Positions 34,880 to 43,350 of a stretch of DNA of 64,000 nucleotides are shown here, one piece after another. The notes below the pieces were generated by a model. The model was not told the origin of the DNA, ran no database searches, and worked only from the letters and a program-made list of their open reading frames with translations. Location: assembly GCA_903851415.1 (NCBI GenBank), contig CAINOE010000211.1, forward strand, positions 21,937 through 85,936. Direction: 5' to 3'. The DNA comes from an uncultured Rhodopila sp. Its GTDB lineage: Bacteria; Pseudomonadota; Alphaproteobacteria; Acetobacterales; Acetobacteraceae. Position numbers and translations under genes: made by a program. Each line of letters begins with the position of its first letter. The first letter of the stretch is position 1.

Positions 34880-35731
34880 GTGATTGTTCCGAACCGACCG
34901 CAAACGACCTCCGCCGTCGCGGGGCATTACGACGAACTCGACGGGTTCTATCGCGAGATATGGGGCGAGCATGTGCATCACGGCTATTGGGCGACGGGGC
35001 GGGAGACGCCCGGGCAAGCCGCCGAGGCGCTGGTCATGCACTTGGCGCGGCGGTTGCGCCTGGAGGCGGGCCAAAGCGTGTGCGACATCGGCTGCGGCTA
35101 CGGCGCCACGGCGCAGCTTCTGGCGGACCAATTCGGCGTATCGGTGATCGGCGTGACGGTGTCGCCGGCGCAGGCGCGGATCGCCGCTTCGCGCACCGTG
35201 TCGCGGGGCGGTCTTTCGATCCGGCTGCAGGACTGGCTCAGCAACGACTTTGCCGCCGCCGGCTTCGACCGCGTCTATTCGGTCGAGAGTTCCGAGCACA
35301 TGCCGGACAAGCAGCGCTTCTTCGACGAAGCGTTCCGCACGCTGAAACCCGGGGGGAAGCTGGCGATCTGCGCCTGGCTCGCCTGCGACGACCCGGGGCC
35401 TCGGGAGGTCCGGCATCTGCTTGAGCCGATATGCCGCGAGGGGCGGCTGCCGGGCATGGGGGACGAGGCGGATTACCGGCGGTTCGGCGAGCGCGCCGGG
35501 TTCCGGGTGGTGGGGGTCGAGGATATCAGCGATCAGGTCCGCCGCACCTGGTCGATCTGCGTGCGGCGGGTGCTGGGGAAGCTGTTCACCGATCCGCGGT
35601 ATGTACGGTTCCTGTTCGATGGCAGCGCGTCGGACCGGATCTTCGCGCTGACGATGGTGCGCATCATGATCGCCTACCGCACGCGCTCGATGCGGTATTG
35701 CCTGCTGGTGTTCGAACGCGAGGCGGACTGA
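34880..35731 (+). CDS. SAM-dependent methyltransferase (Erg6/tocopherol methyltransferase-like)
   Basis: A 283-residue class I methyltransferase starting with GTG. Motif I is VCDIGCGYGATAQLLA, then GVTVSPAQ and RTLKPGGKLAICAW. The N-terminus (VAGHYDELDGFYREIWGEHVHHGYW) resembles the gamma-tocopherol/sterol C-methyltransferase type, often acting on isoprenoid or lipid substrates. It is not in an obvious pathway operon. Confidence 0.75.
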   Translation: MIVPNRPQTTSAVAGHYDELDGFYREIWGEHVHHGYWATGRETPGQAAEALVMHLARRLRLEAGQSVCDIGCGYGATAQLLADQFGVSVIGVTVSPAQARIAASRTVSRGGLSIRLQDWLSNDFAAAGFDRVYSVESSEHMPDKQRFFDEAFRTLKPGGKLAICAWLACDDPGPREVRHLLEPICREGRLPGMGDEADYRRFGERAGFRVVGVEDISDQVRRTWSICVRRVLGKLFTDPRYVRFLFDGSASDRIFALTMVRIMIAYRTRSMRYCLLVFEREAD

Positions 35732-35742
35732 TAACCGGAGCG

Positions 35743-36069
35743 TCAGAGCAGTTTCTCGACGAAGACCTTCACTTTGCCGCCGCAGGCCAGCCCAACTTCC
35801 CATGCGCGTTCATGGCTGATGCCGAAATCCAGCAGTTGCGGGCTGCCTGTCTCGATCGTCTGCATCGCGGCATCGGCCACCGCCCCCTCGATGCAGCCGC
35901 CGGAAACCGACCCGGCCATGCGGCCGGATTTGGTCACCGCCATCTGGCTGCCGGCGGGGCGAGGCGAGCTGCCCCAGGTTTCCGTCACGGTCGCCAGCGC
36001 GACCTGCTCCCCGGCGGCGCGCCACATGGCGGCGGTGGCCAGGACATCCTCGACTTGCGGAGTGTTCAT
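35743..36069 (-). CDS. XdhC/CoxI-family N-terminal domain protein
   Basis: A 108-residue protein covering only the XdhC/CoxI N-terminal domain: LATVTETWGSSPRPAGSQMAV, GRMAGSVSGGCIEGAV and LACGGKVKVFVE. In molybdenum hydroxylase maturation these proteins help insert or sulfurate the molybdenum cofactor. It is about 240 bases downstream of coxE on the same strand. The single-domain form is common as the smaller of two XdhC-type genes. Confidence 0.82.
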   Translation of the reverse strand: MNTPQVEDVLATAAMWRAAGEQVALATVTETWGSSPRPAGSQMAVTKSGRMAGSVSGGCIEGAVADAAMQTIETGSPQLLDFGISHERAWEVGLACGGKVKVFVEKLL

Positions 36070-36311
36070 ACGCGATTCCTTGTTTCAAAGCGCCCGAACG
36101 AGCCAGGTCTCAGCGGGGCGAGCCTGCATCGAACGGGTGCCCACGCACTTTGGCGCGAACCCGCTCCATCGCAACGGCGATCAGCCCGGGAGCTTTTGTT
36201 ATTCGCTGCGAGACACCACCACCCTCAAGCGTTTCGCGACGGCGTAGGCCGAGATTTTCCGCATCCTGTCGTTACCAACTTTGCGTATTCTACGCAAAGA
36301 TTGGCCGCCTG

Positions 36312-37529
36312 TCACCTCGGCAACGCTCCTTCAAACCGTCCGGCCGGACCCGGTTTCATCGGCGCGGGCCGGGACAGCAGATCAATCAGCCCGCGCAGGC
36401 TGGCCAGGTTATGCACCGGACGGAACTCGTCCACATGCGGCAGCATCGCGCGGATGCCCTGCGACTTTGGTTCAAACCCGCTCCAGCGCAACAGCGGATT
36501 GAGCCATATCAGCCGCGTGCAGGAGCGGTGCAGGCGGTCCATGTTCTCCGCCAACCCGTGCGCTCCGTCGCGGTCGAGGCCGTCGGTGATCAGCAACACC
36601 ACCGCGCCCTGGCCCAGCACCCGCTTCGCCCACAGGCGGTTGAAGCTCGCCAAAGCCTCGCCGATACGGGTGCCGCCGGACCAGTCCGGCACCGCATGGG
36701 CGACCATCTGGAACGCGACCTCGGGATCGCGGGCGCGCAACTGGCGGGTGACGTTGGACAGCCGCGTGCCGAACAGGAAGACATGCACCCGGTCGCGGTC
36801 ATTCGTTACCGCGTGCAGAAAATGCAGCAATATCTGCGCATACCGCGCCATCGAGCCGGAGATGTCGCACAGCACCACCAGCGGCGGCGGCCGGGTTACC
36901 CGGCTGCTGCGGGCGATGGTCACGATCTCGCCGCCCTGCCGCAGGCTGCTCCGTATCGTCCGCCGCAAATCCGTTGTTGAACCGTTTTGATCGGCTCGCG
37001 TCCGCCGGGTGCGGCGCAGATCCAGCGGCAGCACCAGCCGGCGGATCTCCTGCTTCGCCCGGGCGATGTCATCCGCGCCCATGGATTCGAAATCCATCTG
37101 CCGCAGCCGTTCCTGCTCGGACACCGTCAGCGTCATGTCGATGCGCGGCGGCTCATCCCTCGGTTGCCGCGGCTTGTTGCTCCCGGGCGCGAACGCCTCC
37201 GCCACCCGCCGCGCCGCGGGCGGAGGACGCTCCGGCCTGGTCTCTTTTTGCGCGTCCGGGAGCGCCCCGGCGTTGGACTGCCCGGCCGCGGCCGGATCGC
37301 GCCAGAACAGAGCGAAGGCCGCGTCGAAGACTGGCTGGTGCTCATGCCGGTGGATCATCGCGGCGCGCAGGGCAATGCGGGCCTGGGTCCGCGAGCCGAG
37401 GTCGATCCGCGTCAGCGCGTCCTGCGCGGCGATTGATTCCGCCGGGCCGACGGGCAGCCCCGCCCGGCGCAGCAGGCGGGCGAAGTGCATCACGTTGGCC
37501 GCCAGGCGGGAAGGCGTCTCAGGCTGCAT
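36312..37529 (-). CDS. coxE: CoxE-like VWA-domain protein
   Basis: A 405-residue VWA-containing CoxE family protein. The MIDAS motif is in VVLCDISGSMARYAQ, with later TDGLDRDGAHGLAEN. CoxE acts with the AAA+ ATPase CoxD in maturation of CO dehydrogenase-type molybdenum/copper enzymes. Neither coxD nor any coxMSL structural genes are in the window. The ATG at 37529 is used because upstream codons lack similarity. The family call is firm; the client enzyme is unknown. Confidence 0.82.
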   Translation of the reverse strand: MQPETPSRLAANVMHFARLLRRAGLPVGPAESIAAQDALTRIDLGSRTQARIALRAAMIHRHEHQPVFDAAFALFWRDPAAAGQSNAGALPDAQKETRPERPPPAARRVAEAFAPGSNKPRQPRDEPPRIDMTLTVSEQERLRQMDFESMGADDIARAKQEIRRLVLPLDLRRTRRTRADQNGSTTDLRRTIRSSLRQGGEIVTIARSSRVTRPPPLVVLCDISGSMARYAQILLHFLHAVTNDRDRVHVFLFGTRLSNVTRQLRARDPEVAFQMVAHAVPDWSGGTRIGEALASFNRLWAKRVLGQGAVVLLITDGLDRDGAHGLAENMDRLHRSCTRLIWLNPLLRWSGFEPKSQGIRAMLPHVDEFRPVHNLASLRGLIDLLSRPAPMKPGPAGRFEGALPR

Positions 37530-37613
37530 GGCGCGTACTCGAACCCGGGCGGCGGTTCGGCGCAAGCCCGGGCCACTCTTGAACCGCGGCCAACAGAGGT
37601 CCACATTCCGCTT

Positions 37614-37889
37614 ATGAATAAGAATCGTCCGCCGGAACTGGAAATGACCCTCGACGGCGAGTTTGTCTCGCCGCCGCCGCCCCCGGTTTCGACCCGCATC
37701 CTGTTTTGGGCCGTCGTCGTCGCGGTGATTGCCGGCGCGGCATCGCTGGCCGCGATTGCGCTGACCCTGGCGCTCAGCATCCTGCCGATCGCGTTCGGGG
37801 CCGCCGCGGTGGCGTATGTTCTCTACCGCTACAAGCTGTGGCGGGCGGGCGCGTCAATCGGCGGGCGGCAGGATCTCCGGCGGCCGTAG
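37614..37889 (+). CDS. Small membrane protein, 91 residues
   Basis: An unrecognised protein with a hydrophilic, Pro-rich N-terminus (LEMTLDGEFVSPPPPPVSTR) followed by a long hydrophobic stretch (residues about 28-68) that could be two helices, then a basic tail. Its 3' end overlaps convergently with the LLM oxidoreductase gene by 36 bases. It is divergent from coxE. No function can be assigned. Confidence 0.6.
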   Translation: MNKNRPPELEMTLDGEFVSPPPPPVSTRILFWAVVVAVIAGAASLAAIALTLALSILPIAFGAAAVAYVLYRYKLWRAGASIGGRQDLRRP

Positions 37890-38888
37890 GCCGAATTCCT
37901 GCGCCAGCAGCGCGTACGACCGCCGACGCGCGTCCGGGTCGTGCAGCGTCGTCAGGATGGCAATCTCGTCGACCCGGTGCTCCGCCGCCAGCGCCCGCAG
38001 CCTGTCGCCGACGACGTCCGGCGTGCCGAATAGGGCACGCTGTCGCAAGCGTTCAATCCGGACCTTTTCAACGTCCGAATAGGGATGGACCGATGCCTCG
38101 TGCGGCGAGGGCAGGGCGGTGTAGACACCACGGTCGCGGCCGAGGCGCCACATCTCGCGCGACTGGAAAAGCCAGGCCGCTTCCTCCCTGGTTTCCGCCG
38201 CCATCGCCCAGACGCAGATCGCGGCATGCGGCTCCGGATGCCGGACACTTGGCCGGTAGCCGCCGCGATACGCCGCCAGCGCCTGATCGGCGCCGTGCCC
38301 GTCGGTGATGAAATGCGCGAAGCAATAGGGCAGCCCGAAATGCGCCGCGACCTGCGCGCCGTAGTCGGAACTGCCGAGAATCCACACCTCCGGAGTCGTC
38401 GGTCCGGCCGGCTGGGCGCGGACGTCGCGGAACGGATGGCCCTGCGTCAATGGTTCCCCGGACACCCAGGCCAGCAGATCGCGCACGGCGGCGGGAAACT
38501 GCTCGGCCGCGGCGTCGGCGCGGGGGTTCAGCGCATAGGCGGTGCGTCCGTCGGATCCGGGCGCGCGGCCCAGGCCGAGATCGATCCGCCCCGGCGCGAT
38601 GGCATCCAGCACGCGGAACTGTTCCGCGACTTTCAGCGCCGGGTAATGCGGCAGCATGACCCCGGCTGACCCGACACGGATGGTTCGGGTGGTGGCGGCG
38701 ATGGCGGCGATCAGGATCTCCGGCGCGGTGCCGGCCTGGCTGTCGGAGTTGTGGTGTTCGGCGCACCAGTACCGCGCGTAGCCGAGCGCTTCGCAATGCT
38801 GCGCCAGGCGGATGCTTTCCCGGATCGACGTGTCGGGCGAGCGGCCCGAAACGACGGTGGATTGATCCAGGACCGATAGCCGAACCAT
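37854..38888 (-). CDS. LLM-class flavin-dependent oxidoreductase
   Basis: A 344-residue bacterial luciferase-like monooxygenase family protein. It begins with SVLDQSTVVSG, then RYWCAEHHNSDSQAGTAPEILIAAIAATT and RIDLGLGRAPGSDGRTA, and has HPYSDVEKVRIERLRQRALFGTPDVVGDRL near the C-terminus. Members use FMN or F420; this subgroup is usually FMN-type. GGAGGAGAAC precedes the ATG at 38888. Substrate unknown. Confidence 0.85.
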   Translation of the reverse strand: MVRLSVLDQSTVVSGRSPDTSIRESIRLAQHCEALGYARYWCAEHHNSDSQAGTAPEILIAAIAATTRTIRVGSAGVMLPHYPALKVAEQFRVLDAIAPGRIDLGLGRAPGSDGRTAYALNPRADAAAEQFPAAVRDLLAWVSGEPLTQGHPFRDVRAQPAGPTTPEVWILGSSDYGAQVAAHFGLPYCFAHFITDGHGADQALAAYRGGYRPSVRHPEPHAAICVWAMAAETREEAAWLFQSREMWRLGRDRGVYTALPSPHEASVHPYSDVEKVRIERLRQRALFGTPDVVGDRLRALAAEHRVDEIAILTTLHDPDARRRSYALLAQEFGLRPPEILPPAD

Positions 38889-39338
38889 GGGATCGTTCTC
38901 CTCCCCCGTCATGGTCCGGATCGTCCGGTCGGCCGGGGTGTCCCGCACTAACGCCGGGCCGGGGCGGGGGCAAGAGGCGGCGGGTGGTTGGTCGTTGCCA
39001 TGAAATCGGTCATATAGAGGGTGAAGGTCAGAGCGGCCCGCTTGGGTGGTTATCGGACGCACGACATTCGCGCCACCGACGGCGGCTTTGCGCCCAGTTC
39101 TGTCATCCAACCGCCCTGGCGTTCACCGCCGAAGCGGACACTCCTCGGCAATCGTCGAATGGCGGGAGTGGATGGAGAGCGGACATAAGCGATGCAGCAC
39201 CTCGGCGACAGCTTGCGCTAATCTCGGTCGCCTGGCTCCCTCGTCGGGCCTCTGCAAAGCTGAAGCAGGCTATTTGCAAACTGACGAACGGCCCGGGTGA
39301 AAAGCTGTCGGCAACGCCCGGACGAAAACTCGACGCGT
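38889..39338. other. Intergenic region at left border of the ParA/AlbA_2 module
   Basis: No gene is convincing in this stretch. It contains the upstream region of the LLM gene and, further right, sequence somewhat less GC-rich than the surroundings, ending at the ParA-like stop. No direct repeats, integrase or tRNA that would define an island edge were seen. Confidence 0.5.
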
Positions 39339-40304
39339 TCAGATTGGCACTTCGATCCTGTCCGCGATCACGCGGGCGAGCTTTTCAAAATCGTCGTAGG
39401 CAGCGGACACGGCACCTTGATGACCGCCGATTGCTCCGTCGCCCGGACGAAGCTTGAACATGGGCTTGCGGGCATCTTGTGCCATAGCGATCAGCGAGCG
39501 GTAGTCCTTGAGGCGACCCAACGCGAGCGCTTCGTCGGGAATATCAGGATCGTCCACCGCCCGGCGGTAAGCATCGGGAATCTTTCCGATCCATTTTTGG
39601 AAGGCGCGCACTACCCCGTCGGCGAATTCAGTGTGGCGGGACACAACATAGCCGATAGGCCGCATGTTGCCCGCCGGCAAACTGAAGTCGAGCCGCGGAG
39701 CGCGGTTGAGCCGGTCCTGCCATTCCGCGCGCCAGGACTTCAGTCGGCCACCAACGTTTTCGAGGCCTCGAACGGAGAAAAGGTCCGGCGCCACAGGGAT
39801 TATAACATAATCTGCGGCAATAAGGGCTGATCGGTTCAGGGCGCCGAATGTCGGACCCACGTCTATGAAGGCGATATTGGCCTGATGCCGTTGACTGGCG
39901 TATTCGATGATCCGATGGAACGCAGCCGTGACGCGGAACGCTCGCTCGTCGCGATCAACGCACCGCGGCCATGTCGCGGATAACTCATCCTCAAAGTCCG
40001 AGAGCAGTAGATCGCCAGGAATTATTGCAAGACCGTCGGTCACGCTCAGGGGGTCGAAAAAATGAAGGTCGCCAACACCGCGCTTGACAGGCTCTACCGC
40101 CGTGAAAATCGTGTTCGGCTTCCGCGCCTCGTAGATCTGCTCGAGTGTAGTGTCCTTGAAGCACATGGCGGTGAGGTTGGATTGAGGGTCGAGGTCCGCC
40201 AACACTACCCGTTGCCCCAGGTCGGCGTACATCCACGCGAGGTGATAGATCAGCGAGGTCTTGCCAACGCCGCCCTTGTTGTTAAAGAAAGCGATCGATT
40301 TCAT
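39339..40304 (-). CDS. ParA-family ATPase
   Basis: A 321-residue MinD/ParA-type ATPase with the deviant Walker A in NNKGGVGKTSLIYHLA (signature lysine present), VVLADLDPQSN for switch I, and FIDVGPTFGALNRSALIAADYVIIPV for Walker B. The C-terminal third is longer than in plasmid ParA. Its start overlaps the stop of an AlbA_2/GHKL protein gene (ATGA), and there is no ParB or centromere-like repeat array. It therefore probably works with the adjacent protein and not in partitioning. Confidence 0.88.
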   Translation of the reverse strand: MKSIAFFNNKGGVGKTSLIYHLAWMYADLGQRVVLADLDPQSNLTAMCFKDTTLEQIYEARKPNTIFTAVEPVKRGVGDLHFFDPLSVTDGLAIIPGDLLLSDFEDELSATWPRCVDRDERAFRVTAAFHRIIEYASQRHQANIAFIDVGPTFGALNRSALIAADYVIIPVAPDLFSVRGLENVGGRLKSWRAEWQDRLNRAPRLDFSLPAGNMRPIGYVVSRHTEFADGVVRAFQKWIGKIPDAYRRAVDDPDIPDEALALGRLKDYRSLIAMAQDARKPMFKLRPGDGAIGGHQGAVSAAYDDFEKLARVIADRIEVPI

Positions 40305-41494
40305 CGGGCCGGCTCCACCCTGAACAGCGTGTAGTTGGGCTCAAACTGCGTTGCTATTGGTGGATTGCCGTTTGCCTTGAGAGCGCGGCGAGCTTGCATC
40401 AGGCCGTAGCCGAACCGTTCGACCACGCCCAAAGATTTCAGACCTTCGGCAAGGAAGGGATTGCGGTAGGCGGTCACGCCCCGCCAGATCGTGTCCGGGT
40501 TGACCTCGCCGAAAAGTCCGCCGGGGTTCATGATTTCAATGCGATCCGAGTACCAGTACAACTTCACCGGCATGGTGCTGGAATCATATGTCCGGTGAAG
40601 CAAGGCGTTCCGGATGAGCTGATCTAATGCTTCGGCAGGATAGTCGGGCTGCTCTCTGCGCTGCGCCCCGCCAATGGCGGCGGGCGTACGTAAATTCAAC
40701 CGCATGAGCTCTTCCACCTGCCTGACTTGGTCGGGGACGGTTCCACCAATTTCTTTCTGATCCAGGATCGTGTCGACCAGCTCGGGGCCACCCAACCGAA
40801 GGAATTGAATATAGGCGCCGGGGAGATACTCCCGAGGTTCCTTGCCCAGGAGAAGCAAGGCTGCATTCGTTGGCCGTCCGTCCCGGGAGATCAGCCGCAG
40901 CGCGCGCAGCTTCTCCTCGGTCGATCGGCTGTTCTCCCGCCGGATTTCCCGGGAAGTCGCGGACGGGACATATTCAGTTTCGAACCGATGCAAGTCCAAA
41001 TCATCAAGGCAGGCGTCGGCACACGGTCGGGCATCGAAGGTCAGGTTCTGCCAAACCTGCTTTTCCGTAAGGCGGCGTTCCTCCTCCGCGGTCGCAACGG
41101 CCCGCCGTGGGCCGACGCGTATCCAGGTGCGCCCGTCCAAGCGAACGGGTGGTTGGGTCGATGGCGACACCTCGATGACCGCAACCGTACAGCCGTCAAT
41201 CTCCCTCCGGGTCACCGACATCACCGGAAAGGGCAGGATCAGACCCTCGCTGCGAAGGCCCCCCAGGATTTTGAGGAGATCGTCGTCAACATTGATCCCG
41301 GAGCAGCTTCCATCGTCCTCCTGGCCGATGAAGATCAGTCCCGGCTGGCGATGGTTGGGGAGATCATTGGCGTAAGCGCAGATCGCCTGTCGCACCTTGT
41401 CGGCGGCTGCCTTGAAGCTGCGCTTGCGCTCAGCACGGTCCGTCTCCATGTCCCGGAAGAGCCGAGCAATCTCATCGTCCGTGAGCATGAACAC
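40301..41494 (-). CDS. AlbA_2 (Schlafen-like) plus GHKL-type ATP-binding protein
   Basis: A 397-residue protein. Residues about 20-150 form an AlbA_2/Schlafen AAA_4 domain (RKRSFKAAADKVRQAICAYAND, GLIFIGQEDDGSCSGI). After a linker, residues about 285-385 resemble the HATPase_c_4 domain, with the N-box-like LIRNALLHRTYDS, IEIMNPGGLFGE and VVERFGYGLMQARRAL. Such proteins are often annotated as RecG-like or transcriptional regulators and can sit in accessory or defence loci. It is the first gene of a two-gene unit with ParA. Base composition is lower in GC than neighbours. Confidence 0.82.
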   Translation of the reverse strand: MFMLTDDEIARLFRDMETDRAERKRSFKAAADKVRQAICAYANDLPNHRQPGLIFIGQEDDGSCSGINVDDDLLKILGGLRSEGLILPFPVMSVTRREIDGCTVAVIEVSPSTQPPVRLDGRTWIRVGPRRAVATAEEERRLTEKQVWQNLTFDARPCADACLDDLDLHRFETEYVPSATSREIRRENSRSTEEKLRALRLISRDGRPTNAALLLLGKEPREYLPGAYIQFLRLGGPELVDTILDQKEIGGTVPDQVRQVEELMRLNLRTPAAIGGAQRREQPDYPAEALDQLIRNALLHRTYDSSTMPVKLYWYSDRIEIMNPGGLFGEVNPDTIWRGVTAYRNPFLAEGLKSLGVVERFGYGLMQARRALKANGNPPIATQFEPNYTLFRVEPAR

Positions 41495-41913
41495 CTCGCG
41501 ACCAGCACCCTAGCCCACGGTGGACTTGCGCGCTAGCACGAGCTTAGAGCAGCGGACGCTGCTGACAAAAGAACTGGGTTGCCCTCTGTCGGCGGCCTAT
41601 GTCCAGAAGGTGCGGGCGGCGAGAGTGCGCAACCGAGCGCCGGCCTTGTGTCCGGTCCTGCACCGCCTTCAGATTTTCGTCGCCTCCGGTTAAGCCCTCG
41701 GCACCCCTCGCAATGTCGCATAGCTGGAGCAACCAACATGTCGGCTTTGGGCCGGGAAATAGCGGATTCGTGCCCCAGCATCCTCGGAAACCGCCGTTTC
41801 GCTTCCGGCCGATCCCAGCCGTTTGGGCGGCAGCCGATAAGACAGCCCGGGTCGGGGAATTGGCCAACGGACGATGAACCGCCCCATATGACCGGCTTCG
41901 CGGAAACGCCGTA
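41495..41913. other. Intergenic region at right border of the ParA/AlbA_2 module
   Basis: About 420 bases without a convincing gene. It should contain the promoter for the AlbA_2/ParA unit. Several overlapping open frames here lack ribosome sites and family features. I see no integrase, IS remnant or direct repeat matching the left border. Confidence 0.5.
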
Positions 41914-43185
41914 CTAAAAAGCCGTGTGACCGAACATCGAGTCCAGGAGCACATACAGCAGACCGCCAATCAGGAAACCGACAATCGTTCCGTTCATGCG
42001 GATATATTGCAGATCCTTGCCGATGCGTAGCTCCAGCCGATCGGTGATCGTATCGGAATCCCAGTTGGCGACGACGCGGGAGATGAATTCGGCGATGCGA
42101 AGCTGAGCAGCGGGCAGCAGCGAGGCGACGATCTTTTCCACCGCCACCTGCAAGCGGGCGCGCGCGGCCGGGTCCTGCTCCAGGATGGCGCCGAGATTGC
42201 CCAGGGCAGTCTCGATATGCGCCACGGCGCGGCTGTTCGGCCGCGCCAGATCGTCTTCCAGCGCGTGCCGCAGCCGCGCCCAGACGTCCCACAACCAGAC
42301 CTGCACCGTCTGGTGCGCCAGCACCTTGCGGATCGCCGCCCCGACCTCGGCGGCGCGGGCGGGATCGGTTTCCATGCGGTTGATCTCGCGCCGCACCCAT
42401 TCGTCGAACGCCAGGCGAAGCTCCGACCCGTCGGGGCTCATCTTGTCCAGTTCCGCATTCACCAGCCCGAGCACGCGGCGGGCGATCGAGGCGCCGAGCA
42501 CCCATCCGGCCAGCCGCCCGCCCTGCTCCCGCACGCGCTCCTGGACCGCGCGGCGCAGCGCGCTTTCCCGCCCCGCCAGGGTGGTCTTCATCTGGCCGAG
42601 AATGAAGCCGAACATCTCCTGGTGCCGCCCGCCATCGACCATGTTGTGCAGGGCGCGGGCGACCACCTGGCCGGCGCCGGCGCCGCCGAGGATGCGCGGA
42701 GTCATGCGGGTCATCAGCCGGCGCGCGCGGCCGTCCTCGACGCTGGTCATCAGCTTCGGCAGCATCCCGGCCAACCCGACGGCCGCCGGATGCGCCGCGG
42801 CCGGGTCCGCCAGGAAGCGGTGGACGATGCCCGGCAGGTCCAGCTTGGCCAGGACGATGGACACTTCATCGCTGGTGAAGACGTGATTGGCGACGAACCG
42901 GCCGAGCGCCCGGCCGAGCCGCTCGCGCTGGTTCGGGATGATGGCGGTGTGCGGGATCGGGATGCCGAGGGGATGCCGGAACAACGCGGTGATGGCGAAC
43001 CAGTCCGCGATGCCGCCGACAAAACCGGCCTTGGCGGCGGATTGCAGCAGGCCGCTCCACCAGTCCTGCGGGATCTTGTAGCTGTAGAGCGTCAGCGCCG
43101 CCATGAACACCAGAAGGCCGGTCGCGAACGTCCGGTGCCGGCGGAAGGACTCCCTGGCGAGGGTATCGGGGTCGGGTTGCGTCAT
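41914..43185 (-). CDS. DUF445 family membrane protein
   Basis: A 423-residue DUF445 protein. It has an N-terminal membrane helix (TFATGLLVFMAALTLYS), the conserved AAKAGFVGGIADWFAITALF stretch followed by HPLGIPIPHTAIIP, a long helical region, and a C-terminal helix (GFLIGGLLYVLLDSMFG). The family is widespread in proteobacteria and has no established function. It is divergent from the znu genes, with about 60 bases between starts. Confidence 0.88.
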   Translation of the reverse strand: MTQPDPDTLARESFRRHRTFATGLLVFMAALTLYSYKIPQDWWSGLLQSAAKAGFVGGIADWFAITALFRHPLGIPIPHTAIIPNQRERLGRALGRFVANHVFTSDEVSIVLAKLDLPGIVHRFLADPAAAHPAAVGLAGMLPKLMTSVEDGRARRLMTRMTPRILGGAGAGQVVARALHNMVDGGRHQEMFGFILGQMKTTLAGRESALRRAVQERVREQGGRLAGWVLGASIARRVLGLVNAELDKMSPDGSELRLAFDEWVRREINRMETDPARAAEVGAAIRKVLAHQTVQVWLWDVWARLRHALEDDLARPNSRAVAHIETALGNLGAILEQDPAARARLQVAVEKIVASLLPAAQLRIAEFISRVVANWDSDTITDRLELRIGKDLQYIRMNGTIVGFLIGGLLYVLLDSMFGHTAF

Positions 43186-43233
43186 CGCTGTCCTGTTTAA
43201 GCGCCCGCGGCCCTTCCGTCCAACCGGGTGCAA

Positions 43234-43249
43234 TGTTATACTGTAACCA
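43234..43249 (+). promoter_or_regulatory. Zur-box-like palindrome upstream of znu genes
   Basis: TGTTATACTGTAACCA contains GTTA-tactG-TAAC, resembling Zur operators of the GTTATAnnnTATAAC type. TATACT inside it (43237-43242) could be the -10 box, which would put the transcription start at or next to the ATG at 43249. Binding of Zur here would block zinc-transporter expression when zinc is sufficient. Confidence 0.55.
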
Positions 43250-43350
43250 TGATCGACCCGTTATCCCCGACCGCAGGAGCGGCCGCCCGCCTGTGTCTGG
43301 CGGCGGCGGTGCTGGCCGCGGTGTGGCTGACGGTGCTGTGGGCGCTATGA
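43249..43350 (+). CDS. Candidate 33-codon leader ORF upstream of znuC
   Basis: MIDPLSPTAGAAARLCLAAA and a further hydrophobic stretch ending VWLTVLWAL form a tiny one-helix protein. Its stop overlaps the znuC start in ATGA, implying translational coupling. If the -10 within the Zur-like site is used, the mRNA would be leaderless and begin at this ATG. Coding status is not proven; it could simply be a coupling leader. Confidence 0.5.
   Translation: MIDPLSPTAGAAARLCLAAAVLAAVWLTVLWAL

Noticed and set aside
39339..40304. Plasmid or chromosome partitioning locus
   Set aside because: No ParB-like gene, parS-type repeats or replication gene is adjacent; the partner is an AlbA_2/GHKL protein instead.
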